Source: Syngnathus acus
Lineage: Eukaryota; Chordata; Actinopteri; Syngnathiformes; Syngnathidae
DNA length: 64,000 nt
NCBI RefSeq assembly: GCF_901709675.1
Contig: NC_051104.1
Location: 3,765,501-3,829,500 of the forward strand
Direction: 5' to 3'
Shown here: positions 13,001-23,670 of the stretch, one piece after another
Layout: each line of letters begins with the position of its first letter
How positions within the stretch are numbered: the stretch's first letter is position 1
The notes under the pieces: model-generated
Told to the model about the DNA's origin: nothing
The model's database searches: none
The model's input: the letters and a program-made list of their open reading frames with translations, nothing else
Made by a program: the position numbers and the translations under genes

Positions 13001-15226
13001 AGATTGTAAGAGTTAGATTGCCATTTCCTAAACTAGCGTATGTTTGATGAGATATTCTGTAATTCTTCCATGACTGAAATTCTCATTTGTTTGTTGTTTT
13101 TGACCTCAAGATCGCAGCAGATGTGGTAAACGAATTCTGCCAAGAAATGAGTATCTCTAATCTCTCAGAAATGAAAGAATTCTCCATTTCCGCCAACCGC
13201 CAGCAAGGTACAAGTCAGACCTACATAATATTTTCTTCAATTCAAATTTGTGAGCAGATCTTTATTGTAATTCAGAAAACGCATTACAGGACTCAGTTAC
13301 TGTAATGATATTATAGGAAAAATATTGGGTAACTTGTTAGATTAAATTGTTACTGCCAAAATATAATATATTACTGTATTTTTTGTTGCTGCCTAAATGT
13401 AATATATTACCGTAAATTTCGGACTATAAGCCGTGACTTCTTTCGCAAATTTTGAACCCTGAATCACGAGTTTTCGCTGGTGCGGCTTATAGTCCGGTGC
13501 GGCTTATAGTCCGAAAATATCTTTTGTAATGGGTTAGCCCTAACGTCGTAGATAAAACGTGCGGCTCAGGCATAACTAACACCTGCTGCCTCACAGCGTG
13601 AAAGTCTTTCACTCATGGTTGGACACTGAATTATGGACAATTTGGACAACCATCCCTTCAAAATGTTTTTGAACCTCACTTGACCTTTACAGACTTGTAA
13701 TTTAGTTAGCCTGGATGAAACTACTTGAATCGCCCCAGGGAAACTTTTTATGTCATGGTTATTCAGTTGGTGAAAATGGTGTAAAAGCCTTTCCCCCTTT
13801 TTGACCTGTTATGGAACTGATGAAGATGTCACTGTTTTTGGAAAGATGGAATGGTGCGCCCTCTTCATCCCAGTGAGTACGTGATGGACTTTTTATTCGA
13901 TGATGGCTGCATCTTCTTGACGTTGAGGAGGGTTATGTGGCGAATCCCTCTGTGCTTCAACAATGATTTATATGTGGACTTTCACTATCAACAGGTAAGT
14001 TATCGCCTCTGCTGCTTCATTCCATTCTCATAGAATCCTCAGAACCTGGCAGGAAACTGTTTAGCGAATCTTCTGTCTCTCTCTGTCTTTCACTCTGTAG
14101 CTAAAGGGTGACTACTTGAATGGACTTCTCCAGCTCACTCCTGATGGGTCATCATCAATCCAGCAGATTGCAGAGCTCTCAGTCCTGCAGCACCTTTCCC
14201 AGGGACTAAAAATACAGCTTTCACTGTGAGTCTTTATTGACAGTATTTGACATACCAAATCACCTGATTAATATTTTTGTTTATTTATTCCTCTGTTAGG
14301 TTGGATATACAGAAATACTTGCCTGTTCAAGAGGGGCAGAACACAAGTATGGATGAGATCCACTCTTTTTGTTTAACCAAAATGGAAGCCATGAAGGATC
14401 TCAGCCCACTCAATGCCAAAATACAATTTATTGGTTAGTAGAAAGTGCTTATCCTCTCCACATATCTATTAATTATTGGAAATTCAATTGTTGGTCTGCT
14501 TTGGCAGTGCTTCTGACTGGCCAACATCTGTTTGGCTCCAACAATTACTTGGCACAAAAAGTCAGCCAGCGTGCATGCCCTTCCCCTTGCATGATCAGTG
14601 TCAACCATGATGGAGTGCTATTTCTTCATCCAAAAAAACAGGTACAAAATATGAATAATGTATTTTGCATTTTGAACTGCATTATTTTGTTAGGGCCTAA
14701 GGTTCAAGAGTTTGCCTCTTAAAGATTCAAGTGTTGTTGCAGTTACGTCAAAGGTTAAAATCCTTATCTCTTTCTTGTCTTTGCAGGAAAAAGTGTTTCT
14801 AATTTCTCTCACAGATGTTCAGTCCATGCGCACTGTACGACCCAAATCTGCAGGAAAACTACCATCGATAGAGATCACATATGGCAGACCGAGTCAAAAA
14901 ATAACTATTCATCTCAAACAGGTGATGAGTAAAATATTTTGCTACTTATAAATTGTAGTATGAAAGGAAGTTGATATAAAAAATAAATACATTAAATTTC
15001 AATTCATAATTTAATTTGAATAAATTAAAAAAAATTGTACTTGATTTAATTTTACTTTCAATAAATTTTACTTGACATGCATTGTGTGCAGTACATGTTA
15101 AAGCTGTGCTTCATCTAATTTTTTCTTCATCATCTTGACTGTGTCTTGTAGGCCAAAGAGCTGTGTCACACCCTCGCTATAATAATGGAAGAGTTAATCT
15201 ATCCCTCAGTCAACAACTCTATCTGA
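1078..15226 (+). CDS. myo15b: Unconventional myosin XV tail, probably myosin XVB (3' part of gene)
   Basis: Actin-based motor; only the cargo-binding tail is present. The 41 exons total 1653 codons plus stop: 1078-1135, 1207-1331, 1723-1818, 1886-2121, 2285-2454, 2775-2847, 3331-3504, 3974-4059, 4181-4242, 4466-4550, 5197-5229, 5449-5529, 5658-5755, 5829-5996, 6389-6464, 6590-6862, 7449-7599, 7823-7913, 7981-8227, 8414-8520, 8699-8758, 9036-9111, 9286-9401, 9699-9814, 10163-10304, 10375-10486, 11211-11610, 11744-11813, 11872-11944, 12017-12093, 12173-12249, 12349-12479, 12634-12728, 12845-12922, 13111-13207, 13846-13994, 14101-14225, 14300-14433, 14508-14641, 14787-14921, 15152-15226. Order: MyTH4 (about 1207-3504), Pro/Gln-rich linker with a 19-residue repeat (3974-8227), FERM-like part ([12 protein letters not shown]), SH3 (GHVVALKSF...[14 protein letters not shown]), second MyTH4 ([13 protein letters not shown]), second FERM, ending in VNNSI. 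That order and the linker fit class XV rather than VII. The B paralog is inferred from divergence and from the lack of the ITLL end of myosin XVA. Confidence 0.84.
2886..3265. mobile_element. Palindromic non-autonomous DNA element, TACCGTA family, copy 1
   Basis: Ends are inverted copies: TACCGTATTTTCCGCACTAT on the left and its complement ending AAAATACGGTA on the right. The interior repeats a roughly 66-base module (gcgccttataatcc...gggccattcgttgaagg) three times. It lies in a myosin intron. No coding capacity. I do not assign a superfamily. Confidence 0.75.
3798..3871. mobile_element. Short hairpin relic, CCGTAATTTTCGG subtype
   Basis: The left arm CCGTAATTTTCGGACTATAA is answered by a right arm TTATAGTCCGAGATTTACGG, giving a near-perfect foldback of about 74 bases. 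Related to, but distinct from, the TATTTTCCG elements nearby. Confidence 0.6.
4696..4990. mobile_element. Palindromic non-autonomous DNA element, TACCGTA family, copy 2
   Basis: Same ends and interior modules as the element at 2886-3265, in the same orientation, with one fewer internal module. Intronic. Confidence 0.75.
6025..6270. mobile_element. Palindromic non-autonomous DNA element, TACCGTA family, copy 3
   Basis: Same family as 2886-3265 but in opposite orientation: the gggccatt module reads as its complement near the left end. Intronic in the myosin gene. Confidence 0.75.
6622..6849 (+). repeat. In-frame 57-bp coding minisatellite, four copies, in the myosin tail linker
   Basis: Copies start at 6622, 6679, 6736 and 6793, exactly 57 bases apart. 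Each encodes a 19-residue unit beginning [11 protein letters not shown] and ending in [14 protein letters not shown] or PSPPPVA. It lies in the myosin exon 6590-6862, so copy changes keep the frame. Proline-rich units of this kind may bind SH3 domains; that is inference. Confidence 0.9.
8786..8955. mobile_element. Palindromic relic, TACCGTATTGGCCCG subtype
   Basis: The left end TACCGTATTGGCCCGAATAT is answered by ATATTCGGGCCAATACGGTA on the right. The inside has repeated ataagacgac motifs, parallel to the ataaggcgcac motif of the main family. Intronic. Confidence 0.65.
10680..11090. mobile_element. Palindromic non-autonomous DNA element, TACCGTA family, copy 4 (longest)
   Basis: Starts TACCGTATTTTCCGGACTAT and ends in the complement, AAAATACGGTA. 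It carries an extra AT-rich core (about 10800-10960) absent from copies 1-3. It lies in the intron before the long SH3-containing exon of the myosin. Confidence 0.75.
13408..13520. mobile_element. Hairpin relic, CCGTAAATTTCGG subtype
   Basis: The left arm CCGTAAATTTCGGACTATAA matches TTATAGTCCGAAAATAT on the right; the inner motif gcggcttatagtccg is repeated twice. Close to the 3798-3871 hairpin. Right end imperfect. Confidence 0.5.
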
Positions 15227-16811
15227 AATCTTCAAGAGTAGACACATTCTTTAAGCAAATGAAATTGTTCCTCTTTTCAATACTTTTATCTTAAAGTTAA
15301 CGGATTGACTTACAATATACTGTAAATGTTCCAGTTTTGCATGAAAATTCTGACATCAGAGTTGAACAAATCATTTTTTTTTAATTAACAATTGTGTAAG
15401 ATAGTTAAATAAGAGTGATTAAAGTGAATTTTGTATGGAGTAAATATGCCAAATGTATCACAGAAGTCCAGGGAATGACAAAACCTTGAAATTCTTTTTA
15501 TAACTCCCTGGACACCATTTTAGACTGATGCTGTTCAACCCTGGCCAAAAACGATGCATGGATTGAACGCTGTTAGTGCAACAAATTACATCTTGAGGTG
15601 TGTGTGTGTGTGTGTGCGTGTGCGTGTGTGTGTGTGTGCATGCTTGTAGATGCTCACTCAGCCAGAGTGGGTGTCATTTCCTATTATTGTATCCATAAAA
15701 ATAGTTTGCCAATTACCTCTGATATCGATATTTAGATTGCATTTATATTGTGTTTGATCAGAAATAAAAATTATAACTGTGCAGATCATGATTTAGTGTT
15801 TATTTGAAGTATGAGAACACAAACACACTGTGTGTACAATTGCGTTTTGAAGATTAATTTTGTTTTTGAACAACTACAGTTCTCTTGGTCAACCAAAATT
15901 TTAATAAACCTTAGACTTAAATATTTATGAGAGTAAAAGTGAGATTCTGGCTTTCTTGGGGAAATGTCTACTCACTTGTTTATTTTTATGTGTTGGAGAA
16001 TAATAAACAACTCAAAATTTACAAATGAACATAAAAAAAAAAAATCAGTGACCAATATAGCCGCAATTCCTTTTAATAACAATTACAATACTGTCAGCTT
16101 CTTGAGCTGTTGGTGGTTATTTTTTAAATAAACTAATCTTCCATTTAAAAAAGGGCTTTATTATATGATACAACTATATTTCTTAAGGATCAGCTCCAAA
16201 TTGGCTGTATATTCTTTGTATAGAAGATGGAGTCGCCCTGAAAAGTTTTTTTTAATTTTATCTTTTACTTTTTCATTTGGTTTTTTTGGTGTGTGCTTTG
16301 GTTTGTTTGTTTTGTGTTTTTTTGGTATTGAGGATGTCTTATTTTGGTTTTGTCGGCTTGTAGTTGATGTTTATATACCAATGTGTTTGAATGAAAGGTT
16401 GAAAAAAGTGTTTTCTCTCGTCATGACCTTCGACCCAGTAGAGGGCGATAATGCTATGGATCAGGTGGTAAACTGCCACAAAGAAAAAAACAGGAAAGAA
16501 GAAGATGCCGTCAATTGTTAGCTGCAGTTCGATATTCCCAAACCAAACTACTCCACGGTTGTGTGTTTTTACACAACTAATGCCCGCCGCAAAATAATTT
16601 ATTTGGATTGAGTGCTGAACGGACTACAGCCCTCTCACAGGACGTCCGTCACTCCAACTAAATTATTCTGTCCGGGTAAACTCGTCTCGGTGGCCATTAA
16701 TGCTTCTCGGCCTTGTTAGCTTAATTGACCTTAGCTCGCTAGTCGCTAACAAAGAGAAGCACACGGCATATAAGAAATCAAGTGCGAATTTGTCGGGATC
16801 GTCGCCTCACC
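15227..16811 (+). other. Myosin 3' UTR and spacer
   Basis: AATAAA at 15763-15768 is the best poly(A) signal for the myosin gene, about 540 bases after its stop. A TG-rich microsatellite lies at 15600-15640. Near 16350-16420 is a weak copy of the dispersed repeat found at 29626 and 56575. The last 200 bases before 16812 should hold the zinc-finger gene promoter and 5' UTR. Confidence 0.55.
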
Positions 16812-19800
16812 ATGTGTGCAAGGGTAACACCAAAGTACGAGAAGGAACTTTGTGGAATAAAAGAAGAGAATGAGCAACTGCTGGGCGAGCCACACAGAGC
16901 AGGTTGGTACCCTCTTACTTTCACTTACTTTGTAAGGAACGACTTTCAATTGTTAGGAATAGGAATGTGTTTTTATTTCAATGCAATCTTTATTGATTGT
17001 ATTGTAATAGTGGCCATATGGCACTGAGCTTTATTTTTTTTTGCTTTTAAAATAATTTTCTCCGGGATGAGAATTTTCCGCGGAGGACTATTTGTCACTA
17101 TTTTGCACCTCTGCAATAACTGACTCAGATTCTGCCATTGACTACAATGCATTATGAGATTCTCTACAAGGTAAGCCATTTGGAACAACCCCCGACCCCA
17201 AAAATGACAGCAATGCGTCTGCTTCATAATAAAGGGAAATGTGCTTTCGGCAGTTTGCAAACATATTTTATTGAGGCTGCGTTAGACTTATATATAATCA
17301 CATCAATATAATCTCCAGTAGTGGCTGTACTTATATAATCACATGATGAGTGGTAAGGGAATGTGCAGGCAACTGCACGAAGTTGTTTTCTTCGAAGTGT
17401 TGTACAACAGGATGTATCATCGGCTCGGCGGGAACAGGGCGGACGTGCAACTGGCGAGAACATCTCAAGGTCGGTGAGAAACGAGAATAACACCCCGTCC
17501 TTGAGGTCCAACCACCAGACACCTGCACCCAGCGTTAACACCCAGTGGGGAGGAGACGGCCATCGACCAATCATCACACAATGTTCTACATGTTTGAATA
17601 TTCATATTGTGTTTCTATATAACTGGGCAACCCGGATGAATGTGTTGTCTCTTGATGGTCACAAGAACACACGAGCTTTGGTGTGAGGGACCTGGGACCC
17701 AGGCGCCTGTATTAGCTTGCTTTGTCAGGAATAAACAATTGGTAAATTCGGTCTGATTGATCAACTGGTCTTCTCTTTGACAGAACGAACTCGCAAAGTT
17801 GTTAGGTGCGCAAGTGTGGGTGGAGTAGGCGGAATGTAGTTAAAATAGTTAAGTGTTGGTCGTAATTTGGAGTCAGATCAATAACTAGAATCCGTAGCCT
17901 AACAATAGGTTTTCAAATAAAAGAATATCTTGTATTTTGAGGAACATACGATGTCGGTAAAGCGTCATATAAGTCTGCAATTAATGCAAATTTTAAAATG
18001 TATTCGTTTGGCGCGTTATGGCGCAACCATAATGGCCTTACCTCATTTGACACACCTAATAACGTCCCAAATATAAATCCTAATACTGTTGGCTTGTCTT
18101 GTGTGTTGCAGACATCAGTCAAGCTGTTTGTCCTGATCAGCAGCAGCCAGAGTGCCTCTACATTAAAGAGGAAGAGGTGGACAAAGAGATGCCCAACTTC
18201 AATGGAGTAAAGGAGCAGAAGTATCGTTACATCATAAAAGTAGAGGAGAAGCCAGAGCATCCTTGTGTCAAAGATGAGGAAGAAGACCCCCACAACTTCA
18301 AACAGGAGCATGACGAGGATGTTGGTCAGTTCCCATCGACTGTCGTCCTTTTGAAGAGTATAGATGAAGGTCCAAGTGCGGCAAGCAAACCTTTTGCCTG
18401 TTCTGTTCATGAGTTTATGCATCAAGGATAATTATATTCCCTGTACCTTTTTATTAGGATAAAACATTCCTCATAACTTAAATTCAAAATGTAATTCATA
18501 ATACAATGTGTGTTTGTCTTGTGTCTCAGACACAAGTGAAGGTATTTGTCCTGAGCAGCAGGAGCCAAAGCGCAATCACATTAGTGAGGAAGAGGAGGAT
18601 GGAGAGGTCCCCCACTTTGATGAGCAGCAGAAGTCTCCTTTCATCAAAAAAGAGGAGGATATCTACAAGCTGCCATCGACTGCGTTCCTTTTGAAGCATG
18701 AAGATGGAAGTCGAAGTGAGGCGAGCAAAAGTGCGGAGCCTTCAAGCAGGAGGACATGTCGTCGCATGATAACAGATTATGATGAAAGCCACTGTGAAGG
18801 ATCACAAGCAGTCGGCCTCTTGGCTCCATCATCAGATATTGATGGCACGTCATCTTACGGTAATGATGACGAAGAGTCAGGTGGTGATATTACATGTCAC
18901 TCTGAAAACAAACCCTGGAAATGTTCGCAGTGTTGGAAAATGTTTGCTCACAAGAGTAGTTTAAAATTACACCAAAGAACCCACACTGGTGAGAAACCTT
19001 TTTCCTGCTCCGTGTGTGGCCAAAGATTCTCGCAGAATGGAACCTTAAAAATACACACAAGAACCCACACTGGTGAGAAACCTTTTTCCTGCTCACTTTG
19101 TGGCCAAATATTCACACGGAAGGAAAGCTTACAAACACACACAAGAGTACACACTGGTGAGAAGCCCTTTTCCTGCTCAGTTTGTAGACAAAGGTTCTCG
19201 GAGAAGGGAAGCTTAAAAAGGCACACAAGAACACACACTGGTGAGAAACCTTATTCCTGCTCAGTTTGTGGTCAAAGATACTCTCAGAAGGCTCACTTGA
19301 ACATGCACACAAAAACCCACACGGGTGAGAAACCTTTTTCCTGCTCAGTTTGTGGCCAAAGATTCTCTCAGAAGGGAAACTTAACAATACACACAAGAAC
19401 TCACACTGGTGAAGTTTTTTCCTGCTCAGTTTGTGGCCAAATATTCTCACGGAAGGAACGCTTAAAAATACACACTAGAACCCACACTGGTGATAAGCCC
19501 TTTTCCTGCTCAATTTGTGGCCAAATATTCTCACGAAAGGAAAGCTTAAAAATGCACGTAAGAACCCACACTGGTGAGAAACTATTTTGCTGCTCCGTTT
19601 GTGGTCGAAGATACTCTCAGAAAACTCACTTGAACATACACACAAGAACCCACACTGGTGAGAAACCCTTTTCCTGCTCAGTTTGTGACCAAAGATTCTC
19701 ACGAAAGGACAGCTTAAAAAAACACACAACAACCCACACTGGTGAAAAACCTTTTTCATGCTCGCATTGTGGCCGAAGATTTTCTCTGAAGGGTAACTTA

Positions 19801-20007
19801 AGAAGTCACATGCGAACCCATGTTGGGGAGAAACCCTTTGCCTGTTCAGATTGTGGCCAAATCTTCACACAGAAGGAAAACTTAAAAAATCACATCAGAA
19901 CCCACACTGGTGAGAAACCTTATTCCTGCTCCGATTGTGGTCAGAAGTTTGCTTGGAAGTCTCAAATTAAGAATCATAAGTGTGTTGGCGAGATGAGCAG
20001 CTGTTAA
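16812..20007 (+). CDS. C2H2 zinc-finger protein A (13 fingers)
   Basis: Probable DNA-binding nuclear regulator of the expanded fish C2H2 family. Exon 1 is 16812-16902 and starts [20 protein letters not shown], the usual N-terminus of these proteins; it ends in phase 1. The last exon is 18530-20007, also phase 1: an acidic stretch ([20 protein letters not shown]) then 13 fingers from [10 protein letters not shown] to [20 protein letters not shown]. The 13th lacks the normal second His, and the linker between fingers 6 and 7 is one residue short (TGEVFSC). An optional acidic exon 18112-18375 is phase 1 at both ends but its donor (gtgcgg) is weak; unspliced it stops at 18431. Exons 1 plus last make 522 residues. 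AATAAA overlaps the stop at 20006-20011. No KRAB or SCAN domain seen. Confidence 0.8.
17350..17790 (+). mobile_element. Possible solo LTR in the zinc-finger intron
   Basis: In one 450-base block there is a TATA-like tatataa (about 17617), then AATAAA (about 17731), then a GT/TC-rich tail ending tttgacagaacg. This order of promoter, poly(A) signal and tail is LTR-like. I could not find matching TG...CA ends or a target duplication. Confidence 0.3.
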
Positions 20008-20904
20008 TAAAATTAGATCATTTAAGCAGACGTCATGATGTAATACTCCAAGGAAAATTTTGTTCTATGTACCCTCTTAAAAGGATGCTTAAGTTGTCTT
20101 TCCTTTGACCATACTGAATTGTTATTACAGTGGTACCTGTACTTACGAACTGCTACAAACCTGTATAACAGAGCTGTCTGTTCAATATCGGTCACGTCAC
20201 ACGACGGGCATTGAGCAAGCTGGATATTGTAAAAAGTCCAGGGGGGTGCTAAAGAACCCTGTCCTAAGATGATCAATATGAAACTCGAAATCATAAAAGA
20301 GCATGACAAATGCATGCTCTTTGTTGAGCTCGCAACGGATTATAGTAATGCGAGCAGCAGTCAGCAGCTGAAGAAAACTTTCGGTCTTTCAATGGCTTCA
20401 ACAAGTGGAAGTCCAACACGCCAGCTTGTTGAGAAGCCAAGCTGCTCTTCGTCGTGTGTGGAAATATTTAGCTTTTGAGGCGGATGCAACCGGAGCAATT
20501 ATAGATTTGAACAAGTATATGTTATTTATTATCAGTCTTCCTTGTTTTTATAGATGTGACTTGAAGGCTCCATGCCACTGCTGCTCTTTTTTAATTTATT
20601 ATATGGTTTAAGCAGTTTAAAATAAATCAGTGATTTCAAAAGTAAGTGAATTATGGGTTTTTTTTTACCATGGTACTGAATTTGTTTGAGAACCGTGGAA
20701 AATCATAGGTATTGGTACCGACTACTGAAATTATGGTATCGTGACAACCCGAGCAGATATTTGCGAATAATGTTCAAGAATCAGTGACAAAGTTGAAGTT
20801 GGGTAGGGGCTGGATACTTCAACAAGACAACGACTCCAAACACTGCTCAAATTGAACTAATGCAGAGGAACAAGTACAACGTTCTGGAATGGCTATATCA
20901 GTCC
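20008..20904. other. Spacer after zinc-finger array A
   Basis: No gene seen. Includes a short repeat-like stretch acagtggtacctgtacttac at 20129 and AT-rich sequence. It leads into a LINE fragment. Confidence 0.4.
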
Positions 20905-21350
20905 CCAGGGGTTGAGGGTGGCTGACAACATTGCGTAGATATCGGGGACAGTGCCTCTAGATTGGGAGACTGGGGTGGTGGTCCCTATTTTTAAGACGAT
21001 GGACTGGAGGGTGAGTTCCAACTACAGAGGAATCGCACTGCTCAGCCTCCCCGATAAGGTCTATTCAGGGGTACTAGAAAGGAGGGTCCGTCAGGAGGTT
21101 GAAGCTCAGATTGAAGAGGAGCATTGTGGTTTTTGTCCTGGCGGTGTAACAGTGGACCACCTCTATACCCTCGGCAGGATCCTTGAGGGTGCACGGGAGT
21201 TCGCTCAACCAGTCCACGTGTGTTATGTGGACCTGAAGAAGGCGTTTGAACGTGTCCCTCGGGGAGTTCTGTGGGGGGTGCTTCGGGACTACGGGGTGCT
21301 GAACCCATTGATATGGGCGGTTTGGTCCCTGTGTCACCAATGCCAGAGTT
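20905..21350 (+). pseudogene. LINE reverse transcriptase fragment
   Basis: An open stretch encodes the N-terminal half of a non-LTR retrotransposon reverse transcriptase: VVVPIFK, SNYRGIALLSLPDKVYSGV, EEEHCGF, and YVDLKKAFERVPRGVLWGVL, the motif around the first catalytic Asp. The C-terminal part, with the second catalytic motif (usually F/Y-A-D-D), is absent, so it is a dead fragment. It lies between two zinc-finger arrays. Clade not assigned. Confidence 0.8.
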
Positions 21351-21390
21351 TGGGTCACTTCAGTATACTCCGGTGTGACATATATATATT

Positions 21391-21452
21391 ATGCATTTTA
21401 TGGCTGGTGGGACTGATATTCCTGAGGGTCTTATAGTCCGGAAAATACGGTA
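21391..21452. mobile_element. Short relic of the TACCGTA palindromic family
   Basis: Shares TTTTATGGCTGG with 526-587 and ends TTATAGTCCGGAAAATACGG. It sits 40 bases before the splice acceptor of zinc-finger exon B. Confidence 0.5.
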
Positions 21453-21491
21453 AATCATCTTACTGTGTGTGTTTTGTCCTATGTCTTGCAG

Positions 21492-23035
21492 ATGAACTGA
21501 CGAGGTACACTGACAACAAACATTGGAACTGGTGTGGTAAAGTGGATGCCTCTAATAGTGGTTTGAAACTTCACATGAGAATTCACTCCGGTGAGACATC
21601 TTTTTCCTGCTCAGTTTGTGCTAAACAATTCTCTCAGAAGGGTCACTTAAGAAGTCACATGAGAACCCACACTGGCGAGAAACCTTTATCCTGCTCAGTT
21701 TGTGGCCAAAGATTCTCTCAAAAGAGAAATCTAAATATACACACAATAACCCACACTGGTGAGAAACCTCTTTCCTGCTCAGATTGTGGCCAAATATTCA
21801 CACGGAAGGAAGGCTTACAAAAACACACAAGAGTCCACACTGGTGAGAAGCCCTTTTCCTGCTCAGTTTGTGGCCAAAGATTCTCTCAGAAGGGACACTT
21901 AAAACCGCATGCAAGAACACACACAGGTGAGAAACCTTTTTCCTGCTCAGTTTGTGGCCAAACATTCTCACAGAAGGCAGGCTTAAATAATCACACAAGA
22001 ACACACACTGGTAAGAAACCTTTTTCATGCTCAGTTTGTTGTCAAAAATTTTCTCAGAAGGGCCACTTAATATGTCACATGAGAACCCACACTGGTGAAA
22101 AACCTTTTGCCTGTTCAGATTGTGGCCAAAGATTCTCTCAGAAGAGTCACCTGAAATTACACACAAGAACCCACACTGGTGAGAAACCTCTTTCCTGCTC
22201 AGATTGTGGCCAAATATTCACACGGAAGGAAAGCTTACAAAAACACACAAGAGTCCACACTGGTGAGAAGCCCTTTTCCTGCTCAGTTTGTAGGCAAAGG
22301 TTCTCAGAGAAGGATAGCTTAAAAAAACATACAAAAACCCACACCGGTGAGAAACCTTTTTCCTGCTCCGTTTGTGGCCAAAGATTCTCTCAGAAGGGAC
22401 ACGTAAAAGCACATGCAAGAACACACACAGGTGAGAAACCTTTTTCCTGCTCGGTTTGTGGCCAAACATTCTCACAGAAGGCAGGCTTAAATAATCACAC
22501 AAGAACACACACTGGTAAGAAACCTTTTTCATGCTCAGTTTGTTGTCAAACATTTTCTCAGAAGGGCCACTTAATATGTCACATGAGAACCCACACTGGT
22601 GAAAAACCTTTTGCTTGTTCATATTGTGGCCAAAGATTCTCTCAGAAGAGTCACCTGAAATTACACACAAGAATCCACACTGGTGAGAAACCTTTTTCCT
22701 GCTCAGATTGTGGCCAAAGATTCTCAGAAAAGGGAACTTTAAATTCACACACAAGAACCCACACGGGTGAAAAACCCTTTGCCTGCTCAGTTTGTGGCCA
22801 AAGATTCTCTCAGAAAGCACACTTAAGAATACACACAACAAAGCACACTGGTGAGAAACTATTTTCATGCTCAGTTTGTTGTAAAAAATTCTCTCAGAAT
22901 TGTCACTTGAGAATTCATATGAGAACCCACACTGGTGAGAAATCTTTGTTCTGTTCAGTTTGTGACCAAAGATTCACATGGCAGTGTCAGATTAAGAATC
23001 ACAAGTGTGTTGGGGACATGAGCAGTGATCCGTGA
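21492..23035 (+). CDS. C2H2 zinc-finger exon B (16 canonical fingers plus 2 degenerate)
   Basis: Large terminal exon after a good acceptor (tgtcttgcag), entering in phase 1 like the other finger exons here. It begins [17 protein letters not shown], which aligns with the end of the acidic region and a first finger that has lost its zinc-binding Cys pair. Sixteen regular fingers with TGEKP linkers follow, and then a degenerate last one ([11 protein letters not shown]). Fingers 4-8 recur in the same order as 9 and 11-14, with one extra finger (10) between. No own first exon with an MC...KYEEELC start is seen upstream. It may be an alternative 3' exon of gene A or a gene that lost its 5' end. AATAAA at 23421-23426 is a plausible poly(A) signal. 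Confidence 0.75.
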
Positions 23036-23670
23036 AGTTGTCGCCTCTCGTCTGAGTGGACTATCAGTTTATGCATCAAGGATAATTATATTCAATGTAC
23101 CTTCTTATTGGGATGATAAACTTATCTTTTTCTTTATCTCAGTAAAAATTTCATATTTTAATTTAATTATAATTTGAAAATATGGCATTACAGTCCAATA
23201 GTTTGGGATTATTGATTGTCATTAGTTTTTATCTGTGGTCTTTGAATATACTTTTTTAGTTTGCTAGTAGTGTGACATTTTTGTTAAATATTCATTGTTT
23301 GTGCCTTCTTGTTTTTATTTTTTGTGTTGTTTACTTGTATGTATATTGTGTACTATGTCTTGTCACCGTGGGAACGTCATTTCGATCTCTTTGTGTGTCT
23401 TGGCATGTGAAGAAATTGACAATAAAGCAGACTTTGATTTTTTTTAACTTTGAAGTATATTTTAAGATATCCTGATGACCATATTAGGAGGCGGTAAATT
23501 ATATAACGATCTGATGAAAATTCCTCCAGATTCAGAGTTGCCAAAGTTGTAACGGGACTCTCCCACTTGGTACGGTTGTATTGTAGATGCTGTGTATTGA
23601 TTTTTAGCCAATAAAGCTTTTTTTGTTCGAAAAGTGGATTCAGTGGAGTCTCCTTTAATATCACCTGGAC
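23036..23670 (+). other. 3' UTR of zinc-finger B and spacer
   Basis: AT-rich 3' flank with AATAAA at 23421-23426. A second stretch around 23590-23630 (ccaataaagctttttt) may be another poly(A) site. No coding signal. Confidence 0.45.

Noticed and set aside
17224-18425. Minus-strand frames of 117 and 170 residues near zinc-finger exon A
   Set aside because: The second is antisense to the acidic exon; the first overlaps the LTR-like block and shows no motif.
18890-22868. Long minus-strand open frames under the zinc-finger arrays
   Set aside because: They repeat with the 84-base finger period and are antisense shadows of conserved finger DNA.
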